From contig JBMZBC010000005.1 in assembly GCA_049611965.1 (NCBI GenBank), positions 1 to 64,000 of the forward strand: 64,000 nt of DNA, read 5' to 3'. This document shows, piece after piece, positions 40,912 to 50,329 of this stretch. Source of the DNA: UBA10364 sp049611965 (GTDB lineage: Bacteria > Bacteroidota > Bacteroidia > Flavobacteriales > Schleiferiaceae). Each line of letters opens with the position of its first letter. The first letter of the stretch is position 1. Below the pieces are notes generated by a model. The model searched no databases. It was not told where the DNA came from and saw nothing but the letters and a program-made list of their open reading frames with translations. The position numbers and the translations under genes are program-made.

Positions 40912-41409
40912 CTACCAGTTGGCTATAGCTCTGTTGAGAATATCCTCGGTCAATTCCCTGATAATCTCTTCTGACAATTCTGTTTCAATATCCGAAAAAT
41001 TCAAATCGGCATCATAGTCCCGGTAGCGAGAAAATCGCTGGGAAAAATCATTCTCCGATACTAATCGGTTGGTGAAGTCAACCTTAATGGCAATGGTAAA
41101 GCGCATCTGAGCTACTTCTGAAGGGCCACGCGCTGCCTGTGGACGAAGACTGTATTCTGTAATCTCACCATCAACTTCCATATCCGACGGCCCATCGTTC
41201 AGCTCCAAGGAAGTCTGCTGCACAAAAATATCCTTAATCGACTCTGTCACTATCTGCGACATCTCAGGATTGACTATTTGTGCATTGTTGTCAAAGAAAC
41301 CCACATAAATAGATTTCGCATCACCAACATTACCACCCGTAAAGCTGTATCCGCCTTTGCAAGAAGCAAACGTTAACGCCGCAAGCGCGATGAATAGTCT
41401 TACTCTCAT
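40912..41409 (-). CDS. LptE-like LPS assembly lipoprotein
   Basis: 165 residues. Lipoprotein signal with FASC (Cys 17). The mature part begins GGYSFTGGNVGDAKSIYVGFFDNNAQ and continues with a long helix and RFTIAIKVDFTNR strands, matching the LptE/RlpB-like family seen in Bacteroidota. LptE plugs and helps assemble the LptD barrel that places LPS in the outer membrane. It overlaps the sigma-54 activator gene by 4 bases and precedes the next gene by one base. Confidence 0.82.
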   Translation of the reverse strand: MRVRLFIALAALTFASCKGGYSFTGGNVGDAKSIYVGFFDNNAQIVNPEMSQIVTESIKDIFVQQTSLELNDGPSDMEVDGEITEYSLRPQAARGPSEVAQMRFTIAIKVDFTNRLVSENDFSQRFSRYRDYDADLNFSDIETELSEEIIRELTEDILNRAIANW

Positions 41410-42623
41410 TCGAGGTTGTACTGCTTAATCTTTCGGTACAAGGTACGCTCAGAAATTCCTAACTCCTTCGCTGCGTTCTTCCGTTTACCACCAGACTTAT
41501 CAAGGGCCTTTTTAATCAACTCTATCTCCTTATCGACCAAGCTTAGGTTTTCAATCTCAATGGTATGGTCGTCAAATTGCTCACGATTATCAGTACTAAT
41601 GATGGTGACCTCGTGACTCGTTGGAACACTAGGTTTAGTTAACTCTTGACCAATCTGTGGGTACTCGTCCTGAATCTTTTCATAGAGTCCTTTGCCGCTA
41701 CCCACAGCTTCTTTCAAGGCATTAATCTCGGCCTTCATCTCAAACAACAATTTGTACAAGGCCTCGCGTTCTTGCGCAAAACTGTCTCCACTGCTGTCCG
41801 ACACGCGGGTATTGCTCAATGCCGGTAGATTCGAAGCATCCACCTGCGGCAAATAGGTCTTCAACAATTCCTTGCCTACCAAACGAGTCGTTTCAATTAC
41901 GCTCATCTGCTCCGCCAAATTGCGCAACTGACGAATGTTTCCTGGCCAGCGGTACTGCTCAAGCAATCGAACCGCTTCCTCGTCCAATCTCAAAGGCGGC
42001 AAATGATACTTGTTTGCAAAATCGGCCGCGAATTTTCTAAATAACAAATGGATGTCTGAAGGGCGCTCTCTGAGCGGAGGCAACTGAATTTCTACCGTGT
42101 TTAATCTGTAGTAGAGGTCCTCACGAAACTTGCCTTTCTTAATCGCTTCGAGCATGCCTACATTGGTAGCACCCACCACGCGCACATCAATCTTCTGGGC
42201 ACGAGAGGCACCCACGCGAATAAACTCACCGGTCTCGAGCACGCGAAGCAATCGAACCTGCGACGGCAGGGGCAATTCGCCCACCTCATCCAAAAAGATT
42301 GTACCGCCGTCGGCCTCTTCAAAATATCCCTTGCGCGCACCAGTGGCTCCAGTAAAGGCCCCCTTCTCGTGACCGAAAAGTTCAGAATCAATAGTTCCTT
42401 CTGGAATGGCACCACAGTTCACTGCGATATAGGGCTTGTGCTTGCGGTGACTTAGGTTGTGGATGATCTTTGGGATGCTCTCCTTACCCACACCGCTTTC
42501 ACCGGTGACCAGAACACTAATATCGGTAGGGGCTACCTGAACCGCCTTGCTCAAGGCGCGGTCCAATAGCGGACTGGTCCCAATAATTCCAAAACGTTGT
42601 TTAATGCTCTTAAGATCTGCCAT
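41406..42623 (-). CDS. Sigma-54-dependent transcriptional activator (AAA+ and Fis HTH, no receiver domain)
   Basis: 405 residues. The AAA+ domain fills the N-terminal two thirds: GESGVGKES (Walker A), ELFGHEKGAFTGA with the GAFTGA loop that contacts sigma-54, GGTIFLDEVGELP (Walker B) and the RWPGNIRQLRNL region. The C-terminus is a Fis-type helix-turn-helix, GGKRKNAAKELGISERTLYRKIKQYNLE (read in two parts around residue 385). There is no N-terminal receiver or GAF sensor, so activity may be set by level or by a partner. It lies in an operon-like run from miaB to secG. The groS region downstream has TGGCAC words that might be targets. Confidence 0.95.
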   Translation of the reverse strand: MADLKSIKQRFGIIGTSPLLDRALSKAVQVAPTDISVLVTGESGVGKESIPKIIHNLSHRKHKPYIAVNCGAIPEGTIDSELFGHEKGAFTGATGARKGYFEEADGGTIFLDEVGELPLPSQVRLLRVLETGEFIRVGASRAQKIDVRVVGATNVGMLEAIKKGKFREDLYYRLNTVEIQLPPLRERPSDIHLLFRKFAADFANKYHLPPLRLDEEAVRLLEQYRWPGNIRQLRNLAEQMSVIETTRLVGKELLKTYLPQVDASNLPALSNTRVSDSSGDSFAQEREALYKLLFEMKAEINALKEAVGSGKGLYEKIQDEYPQIGQELTKPSVPTSHEVTIISTDNREQFDDHTIEIENLSLVDKEIELIKKALDKSGGKRKNAAKELGISERTLYRKIKQYNLE

Positions 42624-42640
42624 GGTTCTACTGCTTTGGT

Positions 42641-44119
42641 TTACGCTTGTTCAACGACTGTACCAATCAAGGTAGCAGAGGTACAACTGTCAATTCGTAC
42701 ATGACAGAAGTCGCCCGGTTTAAAATCGTGCTTGTCAAAAACTACCACACTATTGGTATCTGTACGACCAAACAATTGCTGATCGCTCTTTTTAGAAGTT
42801 CCTTCAACCAACACCTCATACGTTTTGCCAATCATCGCCTGATGACGCATCAAGCTGTGCGAGGTCTGTAATTTGATTATCTCATTCAATCTGCGCTTTT
42901 TCACATCCAATGGAATATCGTCTTCCATCTTACGCGCCGCATAGGTATTTGGTCGCTCGCTGTAGAAGAACATGTACCCAAAGTCGTACTTCACATATTC
43001 CATTAAGCTCAAGGTCTCTTGGTGGTCCTCCTCCGTTTCCGTCGGAAATCCCGAGATCATGTCGTGTGAAATGGCACAACCAGGGATGATGCGATTGATA
43101 CGATCGATCAACGCCATGTACTCCTCGCGGTTGTGACCACGATTCATCAGCTCCAAAATTCTTGACGAGCCACTCTGCACCGGCAGGTGGATGTAATTAC
43201 AGATGTTCTTGTATTTGGCAATGGTCTCAAGTACATCGTCTCTCATATCCTGAGGGTTCGACGTGGAGAATCTAATACGCATGTTTGGTACTGCTTCAGC
43301 CACCATAGCCATGAGGTCTGCAAAATGAACCGCACTAGCTTTGGCCAATTCAGAGGCCTTCTCAAAGTCCTTTTTCAAACCGCCGCCGTACCAGAGGTAG
43401 CTGTCGACGTTTTGTCCCAAGAGGGTGATCTCTTTGTAGCCTCTCTTCTGCAAATCCAATGCTTCATCCACAATGGTTTGCGGATTGCGTGAACGCTCTC
43501 TACCGCGGGTAAATGGAACAACACAGAACGTACACATGTTATCACAACCACGGGTAATTGAGACAAAGGCACTCACGCCATTTCCACCCAAGCGAACGGG
43601 TTCAATGTCGTCGTACGTTTCTTCCTTACTCAGGATCACATTGACCGCCTTGCGACCACCGTCGAGCTCTTGTAGCAAGTTCGGTAAATCGCGGTAGGCA
43701 TCAGGTCCTACAACCAAATCCACCAGTTTCTCCTCATCAAGTAGCTTGCCCTTGACGCGCTCCGCCATACAACCCAAGACCCCAATTTTCATATCTGGAT
43801 TCTTGCGCTTGTGGCCGTTGAAATGGTTCAATCTGTTGCGCACCGTCTGCTCCGCCTTATCTCGGATAGAACAGGTATTGAGCAGCACTAAATCTGCTTC
43901 CTCTGGATTCTGCGTGGTGCTGTACCCCTCCTTGCCCAATACTGAAGCAACGATCTCGCTGTCCGAGAAATTCATTTGGCAACCGTACGACTCAATGTAG
44001 AGCTTCTTGGTGCCCGTAGGGTTTTTCGTTTCTAGCACGGTTCCATCGTGCTCGTGTGGGTTCTTATCGCCCTCGGCGTAAAGACCTCTTCCGCTTGCGC
44101 GTTTTGTTTTTCCTTCCAT
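42641..44119 (-). CDS. miaB: tRNA-2-methylthio-N6-dimethylallyladenosine synthase MiaB
   Basis: 492 residues. A radical SAM methylthiotransferase that modifies A37 of tRNAs reading UNN codons. The N-terminal cluster Cys lie in ESYGCQMN, LNTCSIR and LGCMAER; the radical SAM cluster is CDNMCTFC followed by VVPFTRGRERSR; a TRAM domain ends the protein (from about 425). The N-terminal 40 residues before KLYIESYGCQMN are an extension common in Bacteroidota. First gene of the minus-strand run to secG, with a TATCTTTG box 41 bases upstream. Confidence 0.97.
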   Translation of the reverse strand: MEGKTKRASGRGLYAEGDKNPHEHDGTVLETKNPTGTKKLYIESYGCQMNFSDSEIVASVLGKEGYSTTQNPEEADLVLLNTCSIRDKAEQTVRNRLNHFNGHKRKNPDMKIGVLGCMAERVKGKLLDEEKLVDLVVGPDAYRDLPNLLQELDGGRKAVNVILSKEETYDDIEPVRLGGNGVSAFVSITRGCDNMCTFCVVPFTRGRERSRNPQTIVDEALDLQKRGYKEITLLGQNVDSYLWYGGGLKKDFEKASELAKASAVHFADLMAMVAEAVPNMRIRFSTSNPQDMRDDVLETIAKYKNICNYIHLPVQSGSSRILELMNRGHNREEYMALIDRINRIIPGCAISHDMISGFPTETEEDHQETLSLMEYVKYDFGYMFFYSERPNTYAARKMEDDIPLDVKKRRLNEIIKLQTSHSLMRHQAMIGKTYEVLVEGTSKKSDQQLFGRTDTNSVVVFDKHDFKPGDFCHVRIDSCTSATLIGTVVEQA

Positions 44120-44160
44120 ATTTCAATTCGCTCAAAACTTTACTTTCTCTTGCGATGCTG

Positions 44161-44168
44161 CAAAGATA
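44161..44168 (-). promoter_or_regulatory. Bacteroidota -7 box for miaB
   Basis: TATCTTTG on the minus strand, with the same downstream GCAGCA flank as the ahcY promoter. Confidence 0.6.
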
Positions 44169-44317
44169 CACCCTTAACTGACAATTTGTCCGGTTTTCAA
44201 AAACCTATTACGTAGTAATACATATATAAGAGAACATCCGAGGTGAAAAAGTTGTTGTTTGTGTAATCTTTTTCGCCTTTACTTTGTGCCCTCATTCTTC
44301 TAACTGAATCGATTTTT

Positions 44318-46615
44318 ATGGCAAGTAACCTCGTCATCGTTGAGTCACCTGCGAAAGCAAAAACCATCCAAAAGTACTTGGGTAACGACTTTTCTGTAAT
44401 GTCTTCTTATGGACACATCCGCGACCTTTGCGACAAGGGAATGGCCATTGACATTGAAAACAATTTCACACCAGAATATTGTGTGTCAAAGGACAAAACA
44501 ACCTTAGTTAAGGAGCTGAAAAAAGCAGCAAAAGGCGCTGAAAAAGTATGGCTCGCGTCGGATGAGGACCGCGAGGGAGAAGCAATCGCATGGCACCTTT
44601 ATGAGAGCCTCGGATTGACGGACGACAAAACGGAAAGAATTGTCTTTAACGAGATTACCAAAACAGCCATTCTACGCGCTGTTGAGAATCCAAGAAAAAT
44701 CAATAAAGAGCTTGTTGATGCACAGCAGGCTCGCCGCGTACTAGACCGTTTGGTGGGGTACGAGTTGAGCCCGGTGCTATGGAAGAGTATTCAACGTGGA
44801 TTGAGTGCGGGCCGCGTTCAAAGTGTAGCGGTACGATTGATCGTAGAGAAAGAACGCGAGATTGAAGCACACGTTCCTGTAGCGAGCTTTAAAGTAAGTG
44901 GAATCTTCACAGATGGAAAGATTAGCTTCAAAGCTGAATTGGCCAAAAATCTATCTACGGAAGAAGAAGCACAGGCATTCCTTGCAAAATGTGTGGGTGC
45001 CCAATATAAAGTGGAGTCTGTGGACAAGCGCCCTGGAAAGCGTTCGCCGGCAGCACCATTTACCACCTCAACCTTACAACAAGAGGCAAGCCGTAAATTG
45101 GGCTACAGCGTAAGTCAAACGATGACCCTTGCACAGCGCTTGTACGAAGCTGGACATATTACCTATATGAGAACCGACAGCTACAACCTAAGTAACGATG
45201 CGCTTGCTGGTATTGCTGCCCATGTTCAAGCACAGTACGGCGACAACTACCACCAAGCGCGTAAATTCAATACCAAAAGCAAAGGTGCACAAGAGGCACA
45301 CGAAGCTATTCGTCCAACCAACTTTAGTAAGAATATTGCGGGTGCGGATGATCGTCAGAAAAAATTGTATGACCTCATCTACAAGCGCACCATTGCTTCA
45401 CAGATGGCCGAAGCGCAACTTGAAAATACGACCATTAAACTTTCGAACACAAATGCACCTGATGCGCAGAACTTTACTGCTCGTGGTCAGGTGATCACGT
45501 TCGATGGTTTCATTCGCGTGTACCAAGAAGGCACTGACGACGAAAATACAGAACAGCTCGACGGTCAATTGCCGGCTGTGGTTGAAGGCGATGTACTTCG
45601 ATCTGACGAAATCACAGCGACAGAGCGCTTTACCAAGCACGTTCCTCGTTACACTGAAGCTTCGTTGGTAAAGAAATTAGAAGAGTTAGGAATTGGACGT
45701 CCGTCTACTTACGCTCCAACAATTTCAACCATCCAGAAGCGTAAATATGTGGTCAAAGAGTCGCTAGAAGGCGAATCTAGATCCTTTAAAATCTTCAGTG
45801 CAACCGCCGATGGCGTGGCGCAGAAGGAGGGCAAAGAGAATTACGGTGCAGACAAAAACAAATTGTTCCCAACCGATATTGGCCGCGTGGTAACCGACTT
45901 CCTCATCGAGCACTATGGCTTGATCATGGATTACCAGTTCACTGCAAAAGCAGAACAAAACTTTGATACGGTTGCGGCAGGACAAAAAGGATGGCGAGAA
46001 AGCATTAGCGATTTCTACAATGAATTCCACCCTTTGATCGAAAATGCACCGGCAGGAGCGCGTGCGGCGAGTCGTTTACTTGGAGAAGAGCCTGGAACGG
46101 GCGAACCAGTCTATGTAAAATTGGCCCGTTATGGATTCGTATTCCAATTCGGTGATGGCGACGAAGAGACCAAGCCAAGATTTAAGAAACTCCCGCAAGG
46201 TGTGGGCTTCTATGACGCTACCCTTGAAATGGCACTGCGTAAAGAGGTGCTCCCTCGTACAGTAGGTTCTTACCAAGACATGGAGGTAAAAGCCAATGTG
46301 GGTCGCTACGGTCCCTACGTGATGTGGAACAAGAAATTCTTCAGCTTGACCGAAGACACCCCTGAAGAGGTGAGCATCGAAAAAGCGATTGAACTCATTG
46401 AGGCTAAGCAAAAAGAAGCTGCAAACAATATCATCGCGGAGTTTACCGATGAGCCTGTGATCCAAATCTTGAAAGGACGCTACGGTCCATATATCAAGAG
46501 TGGCGGTAAAAATTTCAAAATCCCAAAGGATACAGAGCCTGGGACTTTAGATCGAGCAGCTTGTGAAGAACTTATTGCTGCAGGGCCTACAAAAAGGAGA
46601 GCAAAGCGCAAATAA
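44318..46615 (+). CDS. topA: DNA topoisomerase I
   Basis: 765 residues. Relaxes negative supercoils. The Toprim domain starts at once (VIVESPAKAKTIQKYLG) and contains ASDEDREGEAIAWH; the catalytic Tyr is in GHITYMRTDSYNLS. YTEASLVKKLEELGIGRPSTYAPTI is typical of type IA enzymes. Instead of zinc ribbons, the C-terminus has repeated GRYGPY modules (VGRYGPYVMWNKKF and KGRYGPYIKSGGKNF). The upstream box TTACTTTG near 44278 is one mismatch from consensus. The arginase-like gene follows after 34 bases. Confidence 0.98.
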   Translation: MASNLVIVESPAKAKTIQKYLGNDFSVMSSYGHIRDLCDKGMAIDIENNFTPEYCVSKDKTTLVKELKKAAKGAEKVWLASDEDREGEAIAWHLYESLGLTDDKTERIVFNEITKTAILRAVENPRKINKELVDAQQARRVLDRLVGYELSPVLWKSIQRGLSAGRVQSVAVRLIVEKEREIEAHVPVASFKVSGIFTDGKISFKAELAKNLSTEEEAQAFLAKCVGAQYKVESVDKRPGKRSPAAPFTTSTLQQEASRKLGYSVSQTMTLAQRLYEAGHITYMRTDSYNLSNDALAGIAAHVQAQYGDNYHQARKFNTKSKGAQEAHEAIRPTNFSKNIAGADDRQKKLYDLIYKRTIASQMAEAQLENTTIKLSNTNAPDAQNFTARGQVITFDGFIRVYQEGTDDENTEQLDGQLPAVVEGDVLRSDEITATERFTKHVPRYTEASLVKKLEELGIGRPSTYAPTISTIQKRKYVVKESLEGESRSFKIFSATADGVAQKEGKENYGADKNKLFPTDIGRVVTDFLIEHYGLIMDYQFTAKAEQNFDTVAAGQKGWRESISDFYNEFHPLIENAPAGARAASRLLGEEPGTGEPVYVKLARYGFVFQFGDGDEETKPRFKKLPQGVGFYDATLEMALRKEVLPRTVGSYQDMEVKANVGRYGPYVMWNKKFFSLTEDTPEEVSIEKAIELIEAKQKEAANNIIAEFTDEPVIQILKGRYGPYIKSGGKNFKIPKDTEPGTLDRAACEELIAAGPTKRRAKRK

Positions 46616-46649
46616 GGGGGTAAATTGACCACGTTAAAAAAGATGTAGC

Positions 46650-47801
46650 GTGGAATATTTAAGTCCTGTACCTGAAAGTGTTCTTTCCAAACTACCGGTT
46701 TTAGAGCCTGGCCAGTTGGGCCAAAAGATTCAACGACACACTGAGATTGACGGTCTGCCCTCGCTTGAAGGTGTTAAGGTCGTCATTGTAGGTGTTCAAG
46801 AAGACCGTCGTGCGTACCGAAATACTGGATGTGATACGGCGGCGGACCATATTCGTCCGTTCTTGTACCAACTGCATCAAGGCACGTGGAACTACAAGAT
46901 TGCCGATATGGGCAACATCTATCGTGGGGAACGCCATGTAGACAGCATTTTACTGCTTCAGGATTTTTGTGAAAAGATGCTCCGCAAGGGCATTATCACC
47001 ATTACCATTGGAGGATCTCAAGACTTGACCTACGGTAATTACCGTGCCTACGATAAGCTTGAAAAAATGGTCAATGTGGTGGCCATAGATTCACGGTTGG
47101 ACGTTGGAAGTGAAGGCCGCGATCTCGACCACCAAAGCTATGTGAGTCATCTTGTCTTACAGGAACCACATAATCTCTATAACTTCACAAATATTGGCTA
47201 CCAGACGTATTTCAACAGCCCCGATGAAATTGCACTGATTGAGAACTTATTCTTTGAAGCAGTACGGTTGGGCGAAGCGCAAGCGAGCATCCCAAATACA
47301 GAACCGCTACTTCGAGAAGCTGACCTTGTAAGCGTCGATATTAATGCCGTTAGACAGAGCTACAACCCGGGTACATTTTATACATCCCCCCACGGATTTT
47401 CTGGAAACGAGTTTTGCGCAATGCTCCGTTATGCAGGCATGAGCGATACAGTTAGCCAGCTCGGCATGTTTGAATACAATCCACGTTACGATCAGCGCGG
47501 ACAAAGTGCCCACCTCTGTGCACATGCACTGTGGTATTTCTTTGAAGGCATCTCTCTTCGCTTCGGGGATTTCCCGATTGGCTCTAGGGCAAATTATGAG
47601 AAATACAGTGTCCTGATCGACGATGATGATGTTCTCGATTTTTACAAAAGCCCAAACAGCGGCAGGTGGTGGATTGAGATTCCAAAAGGCGAGTTTCAAT
47701 CAGACCGCTTCGCACTAGTGCCTTGTAGTCATGACGATTATCTCGAAGCAATGCAGGGTAAAATCCCAAAACGTTGGTGGAAAGCGCAACAGAAAGCCTG
47801 A
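46650..47801 (+). CDS. Arginase/formimidoylglutamase-fold protein with degenerate metal site
   Basis: 383 residues from a GTG start. The fold is recognisable by its order of motifs, but the metal ligands are changed: GGDH is GGSQ (121-124), DAHxD is DSRLD (147-151) and SxDxD is SVDIN (about 235). Manganese hydrolysis of a guanidino or formimino group is therefore doubtful, and a structural or regulatory role is more likely. The C-terminus has an added domain (FYKSPNSGRWWIEIP ... YLEAMQGKIPKRWWKA). It sits between topA and the porP-gld block, on the same strand. An association with type IX secretion is inferred from position only. Confidence 0.75.
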   Translation: MEYLSPVPESVLSKLPVLEPGQLGQKIQRHTEIDGLPSLEGVKVVIVGVQEDRRAYRNTGCDTAADHIRPFLYQLHQGTWNYKIADMGNIYRGERHVDSILLLQDFCEKMLRKGIITITIGGSQDLTYGNYRAYDKLEKMVNVVAIDSRLDVGSEGRDLDHQSYVSHLVLQEPHNLYNFTNIGYQTYFNSPDEIALIENLFFEAVRLGEAQASIPNTEPLLREADLVSVDINAVRQSYNPGTFYTSPHGFSGNEFCAMLRYAGMSDTVSQLGMFEYNPRYDQRGQSAHLCAHALWYFFEGISLRFGDFPIGSRANYEKYSVLIDDDDVLDFYKSPNSGRWWIEIPKGEFQSDRFALVPCSHDDYLEAMQGKIPKRWWKAQQKA

Positions 47802-47841
47802 TAACTCTAGAAAAAAAGTGTTGTTCGCACGGGAATTTTTC

Positions 47842-47849
47842 TATCTTTA
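47842..47849 (+). promoter_or_regulatory. Promoter of the porP-gld block
   Basis: TATCTTTA (one mismatch to TAnnTTTG) with a TTG at 47821-47823, 18 bases upstream, fitting the -33/-7 spacing of Bacteroidota promoters. Start predicted near 47855. Confidence 0.5.
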
Positions 47850-47881
47850 GCGACGATCAAAAGACGTTAGCGCTTTAACAC

Positions 47882-48826
47882 ATGAGAAAAACCCGCCTTG
47901 CTTTGTTCGCAATGCTCTGTTCATCAGCCCTTTGGGCGCAACAGGATGTGCAGTTTACGCAATTCGCGAACAATAAGATTTTCTACAATCCTGGAGTCAT
48001 TGGCTCTGGAGATGCGATTTGTCTATCGGCTGCACACCGTTCGCAGTGGGTAGGATTCGATAATGCACCTACAACTCAAAACTTTAATGCCAACGTGCCA
48101 CTCGATGTAATCGGTGGTGGATTGTCATTGAACTTCACGAATGACATGATTGGTTTCTTCCAAGACGTTACGGCGGGTATCGGCTACGGTTACCAAATGT
48201 CACTTGCTGGTGGATCTTTAGGTTTGGGGCTTCGTGTAGACTTTAGAAATAAGGCAATGACAAGCGGCACTTGGGCACCACCTCAGACGATGAACGATCC
48301 TTCACTCGTGTTGAACAGCCCAAACAATACTTCCATGGCTACAGATTTGAGCTTTGGTGCGTATTACACCAACTCGAATTGGTATGCAGGACTGAGCAGT
48401 ACTCGATTGATCGAAACCAAAGACATCTTACAAAGTGCTCCGGGATCACAAATGGCTCAGATTCGCGGCCAGAGACATTACTACCTAATGGGCGGGTATG
48501 ACATCGACCTACAAAACGGTTTTGTTTTGCAGCCAGCGATGATGATTAAAACCGATTTGGTGACGACACAGTTCGACCTAAATGCAGCAGCAACATATAA
48601 TAATCAGATTTGGGGTGGCGTTACCTATCGTGTATACGATGCTTTATCGATCATGGCAGGTTACCAAATCACCAAAGATCTTCGAGCAACGTACTCGTAT
48701 GATTTAACGACTTCTAGTTTGAGAACATCAAGCAGCGGTTCGCACGAAATCATGATGAGTTACTGCTTTACCATTGAAATACCACCTAAAGAAAAAGGGA
48801 GCTACAGAAACCCTATATTTTTGTAA
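47882..48826 (+). CDS. PorP/SprF family type IX secretion outer-membrane protein
   Basis: 314 residues. Signal peptide to about residue 20 (ALWAQ), then QDVQFTQFANNKIFYNPGVIGSGDAICLSAAHRSQWVGF, the family's opening block, and a barrel of 12-14 strands. PorP/SprF-type proteins sit in the outer membrane and link secretion or adhesin proteins to the GldK/GldN ring or anchor SprB-like adhesins. It is 48 bases before gldK and is the first gene of the block. Confidence 0.92.
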   Translation: MRKTRLALFAMLCSSALWAQQDVQFTQFANNKIFYNPGVIGSGDAICLSAAHRSQWVGFDNAPTTQNFNANVPLDVIGGGLSLNFTNDMIGFFQDVTAGIGYGYQMSLAGGSLGLGLRVDFRNKAMTSGTWAPPQTMNDPSLVLNSPNNTSMATDLSFGAYYTNSNWYAGLSSTRLIETKDILQSAPGSQMAQIRGQRHYYLMGGYDIDLQNGFVLQPAMMIKTDLVTTQFDLNAAATYNNQIWGGVTYRVYDALSIMAGYQITKDLRATYSYDLTTSSLRTSSSGSHEIMMSYCFTIEIPPKEKGSYRNPIFL

Positions 48827-48874
48827 TATAGCCCCTTCCTAAAAATGAGAACACAGTTGAAAGCAAATACAGTT

Positions 48875-50290
48875 ATGAAAAAGTTCCTCCTTGGACTTGT
48901 ATCAGTAGCCTTTTTGGCTTCTTGTGGAAGTAACGATCATGGTGAATTGGTCGGCGTTCAAGACCGTCCAACATGGTATCCTAGCGAGCCTTATGGAATG
49001 GTATACATTCCTCAAGGTAGCTTTACTATGGGTAACCACGATGAGGATGTGCCGTATGCATATACCGCTCCTGCAAAAACAGTGAGTATTCCAGCATTCT
49101 ACATGGATCAAACCGAAATCACTAACAACGAATACCGTCAGTTTGTAAGCTGGGTAAAGGATTCAATCGCCAGAACTCGCTTGGCTGAGGGACTTGTTGA
49201 GGATTTCGAATATGTTGATCTCGCTGAAATGGAAGACCCCACTTTCTTCCAAGAGTACGTTGCATTGAACTACCCTGATAGTATGATGCGCCGTCTGGAT
49301 TGGGATCCGTACTTAGAGTGGGACAAAAACCGCTACCCTTCAGCTGAATACACTGAAGTAGTAGAAAGCATGTACCTCGCTCCTGAAGAACAGTGGTTGG
49401 GCTACCGTCACTTAGATACTCGTCAATTGAACTACACATACTATTGGATCAACAAGCAGAAGGCTGCATCTAAGTTGAACCGTGTAGAGTTCGATTACAA
49501 AGATGAAGATGGAGACGGTGAGTTATTCAGCTACCGTGATTACATCAAGGACACCCAAGCAGAAAGTGATCGTGCATCTTTCTTCGAGAAAGAAACTATT
49601 AACGTATATCCAGACACCCTTGTATGGATCCACGATTTCACGTACTCATTTAACGAGCCGATGCACGACAAGTACTTCTGGCACCCTGCATACGATGAAT
49701 ACCCAGTTGTGGGAGTAAGCTGGAGACAAGCACGTGCGTTTGCAAACTGGAGAAGCAAATACCGTCGCGACTATTTGAAGCGTTCAGGTGAACTTATCGA
49801 ACATGACTTCCGTCTACCGACAGAAGCAGAGTGGGAATACGCTGCTCGTGGTGGTGAAGAACTTACGACATACCCATGGGGTGGTCCTTACGCTACCAAT
49901 AGTGCTGGTTGTTACCTCGCGAACTTTAAACCACGCCGTGGTAATCTAACGGCAGATGGTGGTTTCTACCCAGTGAAAACTACAGCATACTCACCAAACG
50001 GTTACAACCTCTACTGTATGTCAGGTAACGTTAGTGAGTGGACTTCCACAGCCTTCGATGTGCAGTCTTACGCTTTCGGTAGCGACGTTGCGACTGAATT
50101 CCAGTACAATGCGTACGAGGAAGAAAGTGAAACTATGAAGCGTAAAGTGATTCGCGGTGGATCTTGGAAGGACGTAGCTTACTTCCTGCAGCTAGGTGCT
50201 CGTGATTACGAATACCAAGACACAGCAAAAAGCTACATTGGATTTAGAACAGTACAAAGTTTCTTGGGTAGAGACCTAAAAGACTTTTAA
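48875..50290 (+). CDS. gldK: Gliding motility/type IX secretion lipoprotein GldK
   Basis: 471 residues from MKKFLLGLVSVAFLASC, a clean lipoprotein signal with lipobox LASC; an ATG at 48845 would add ten residues before it. The body is an FGE-sulfatase-like domain: YGMVYIPQGSFTMGNHDED, FYMDQTEITNNEYRQFV, RLPTEAEWEYAARGG, MSGNVSEWTS and VIRGGSWKD. With GldN it forms the periplasmic ring under the outer membrane. The fold is that of formylglycine-generating enzymes but is used structurally here. Confidence 0.96.
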   Translation: MKKFLLGLVSVAFLASCGSNDHGELVGVQDRPTWYPSEPYGMVYIPQGSFTMGNHDEDVPYAYTAPAKTVSIPAFYMDQTEITNNEYRQFVSWVKDSIARTRLAEGLVEDFEYVDLAEMEDPTFFQEYVALNYPDSMMRRLDWDPYLEWDKNRYPSAEYTEVVESMYLAPEEQWLGYRHLDTRQLNYTYYWINKQKAASKLNRVEFDYKDEDGDGELFSYRDYIKDTQAESDRASFFEKETINVYPDTLVWIHDFTYSFNEPMHDKYFWHPAYDEYPVVGVSWRQARAFANWRSKYRRDYLKRSGELIEHDFRLPTEAEWEYAARGGEELTTYPWGGPYATNSAGCYLANFKPRRGNLTADGGFYPVKTTAYSPNGYNLYCMSGNVSEWTSTAFDVQSYAFGSDVATEFQYNAYEEESETMKRKVIRGGSWKDVAYFLQLGARDYEYQDTAKSYIGFRTVQSFLGRDLKDF

Positions 50291-50329
50291 TAACAACATA
50301 ACCCTAATAACAAACTTAACTTTAAGATT

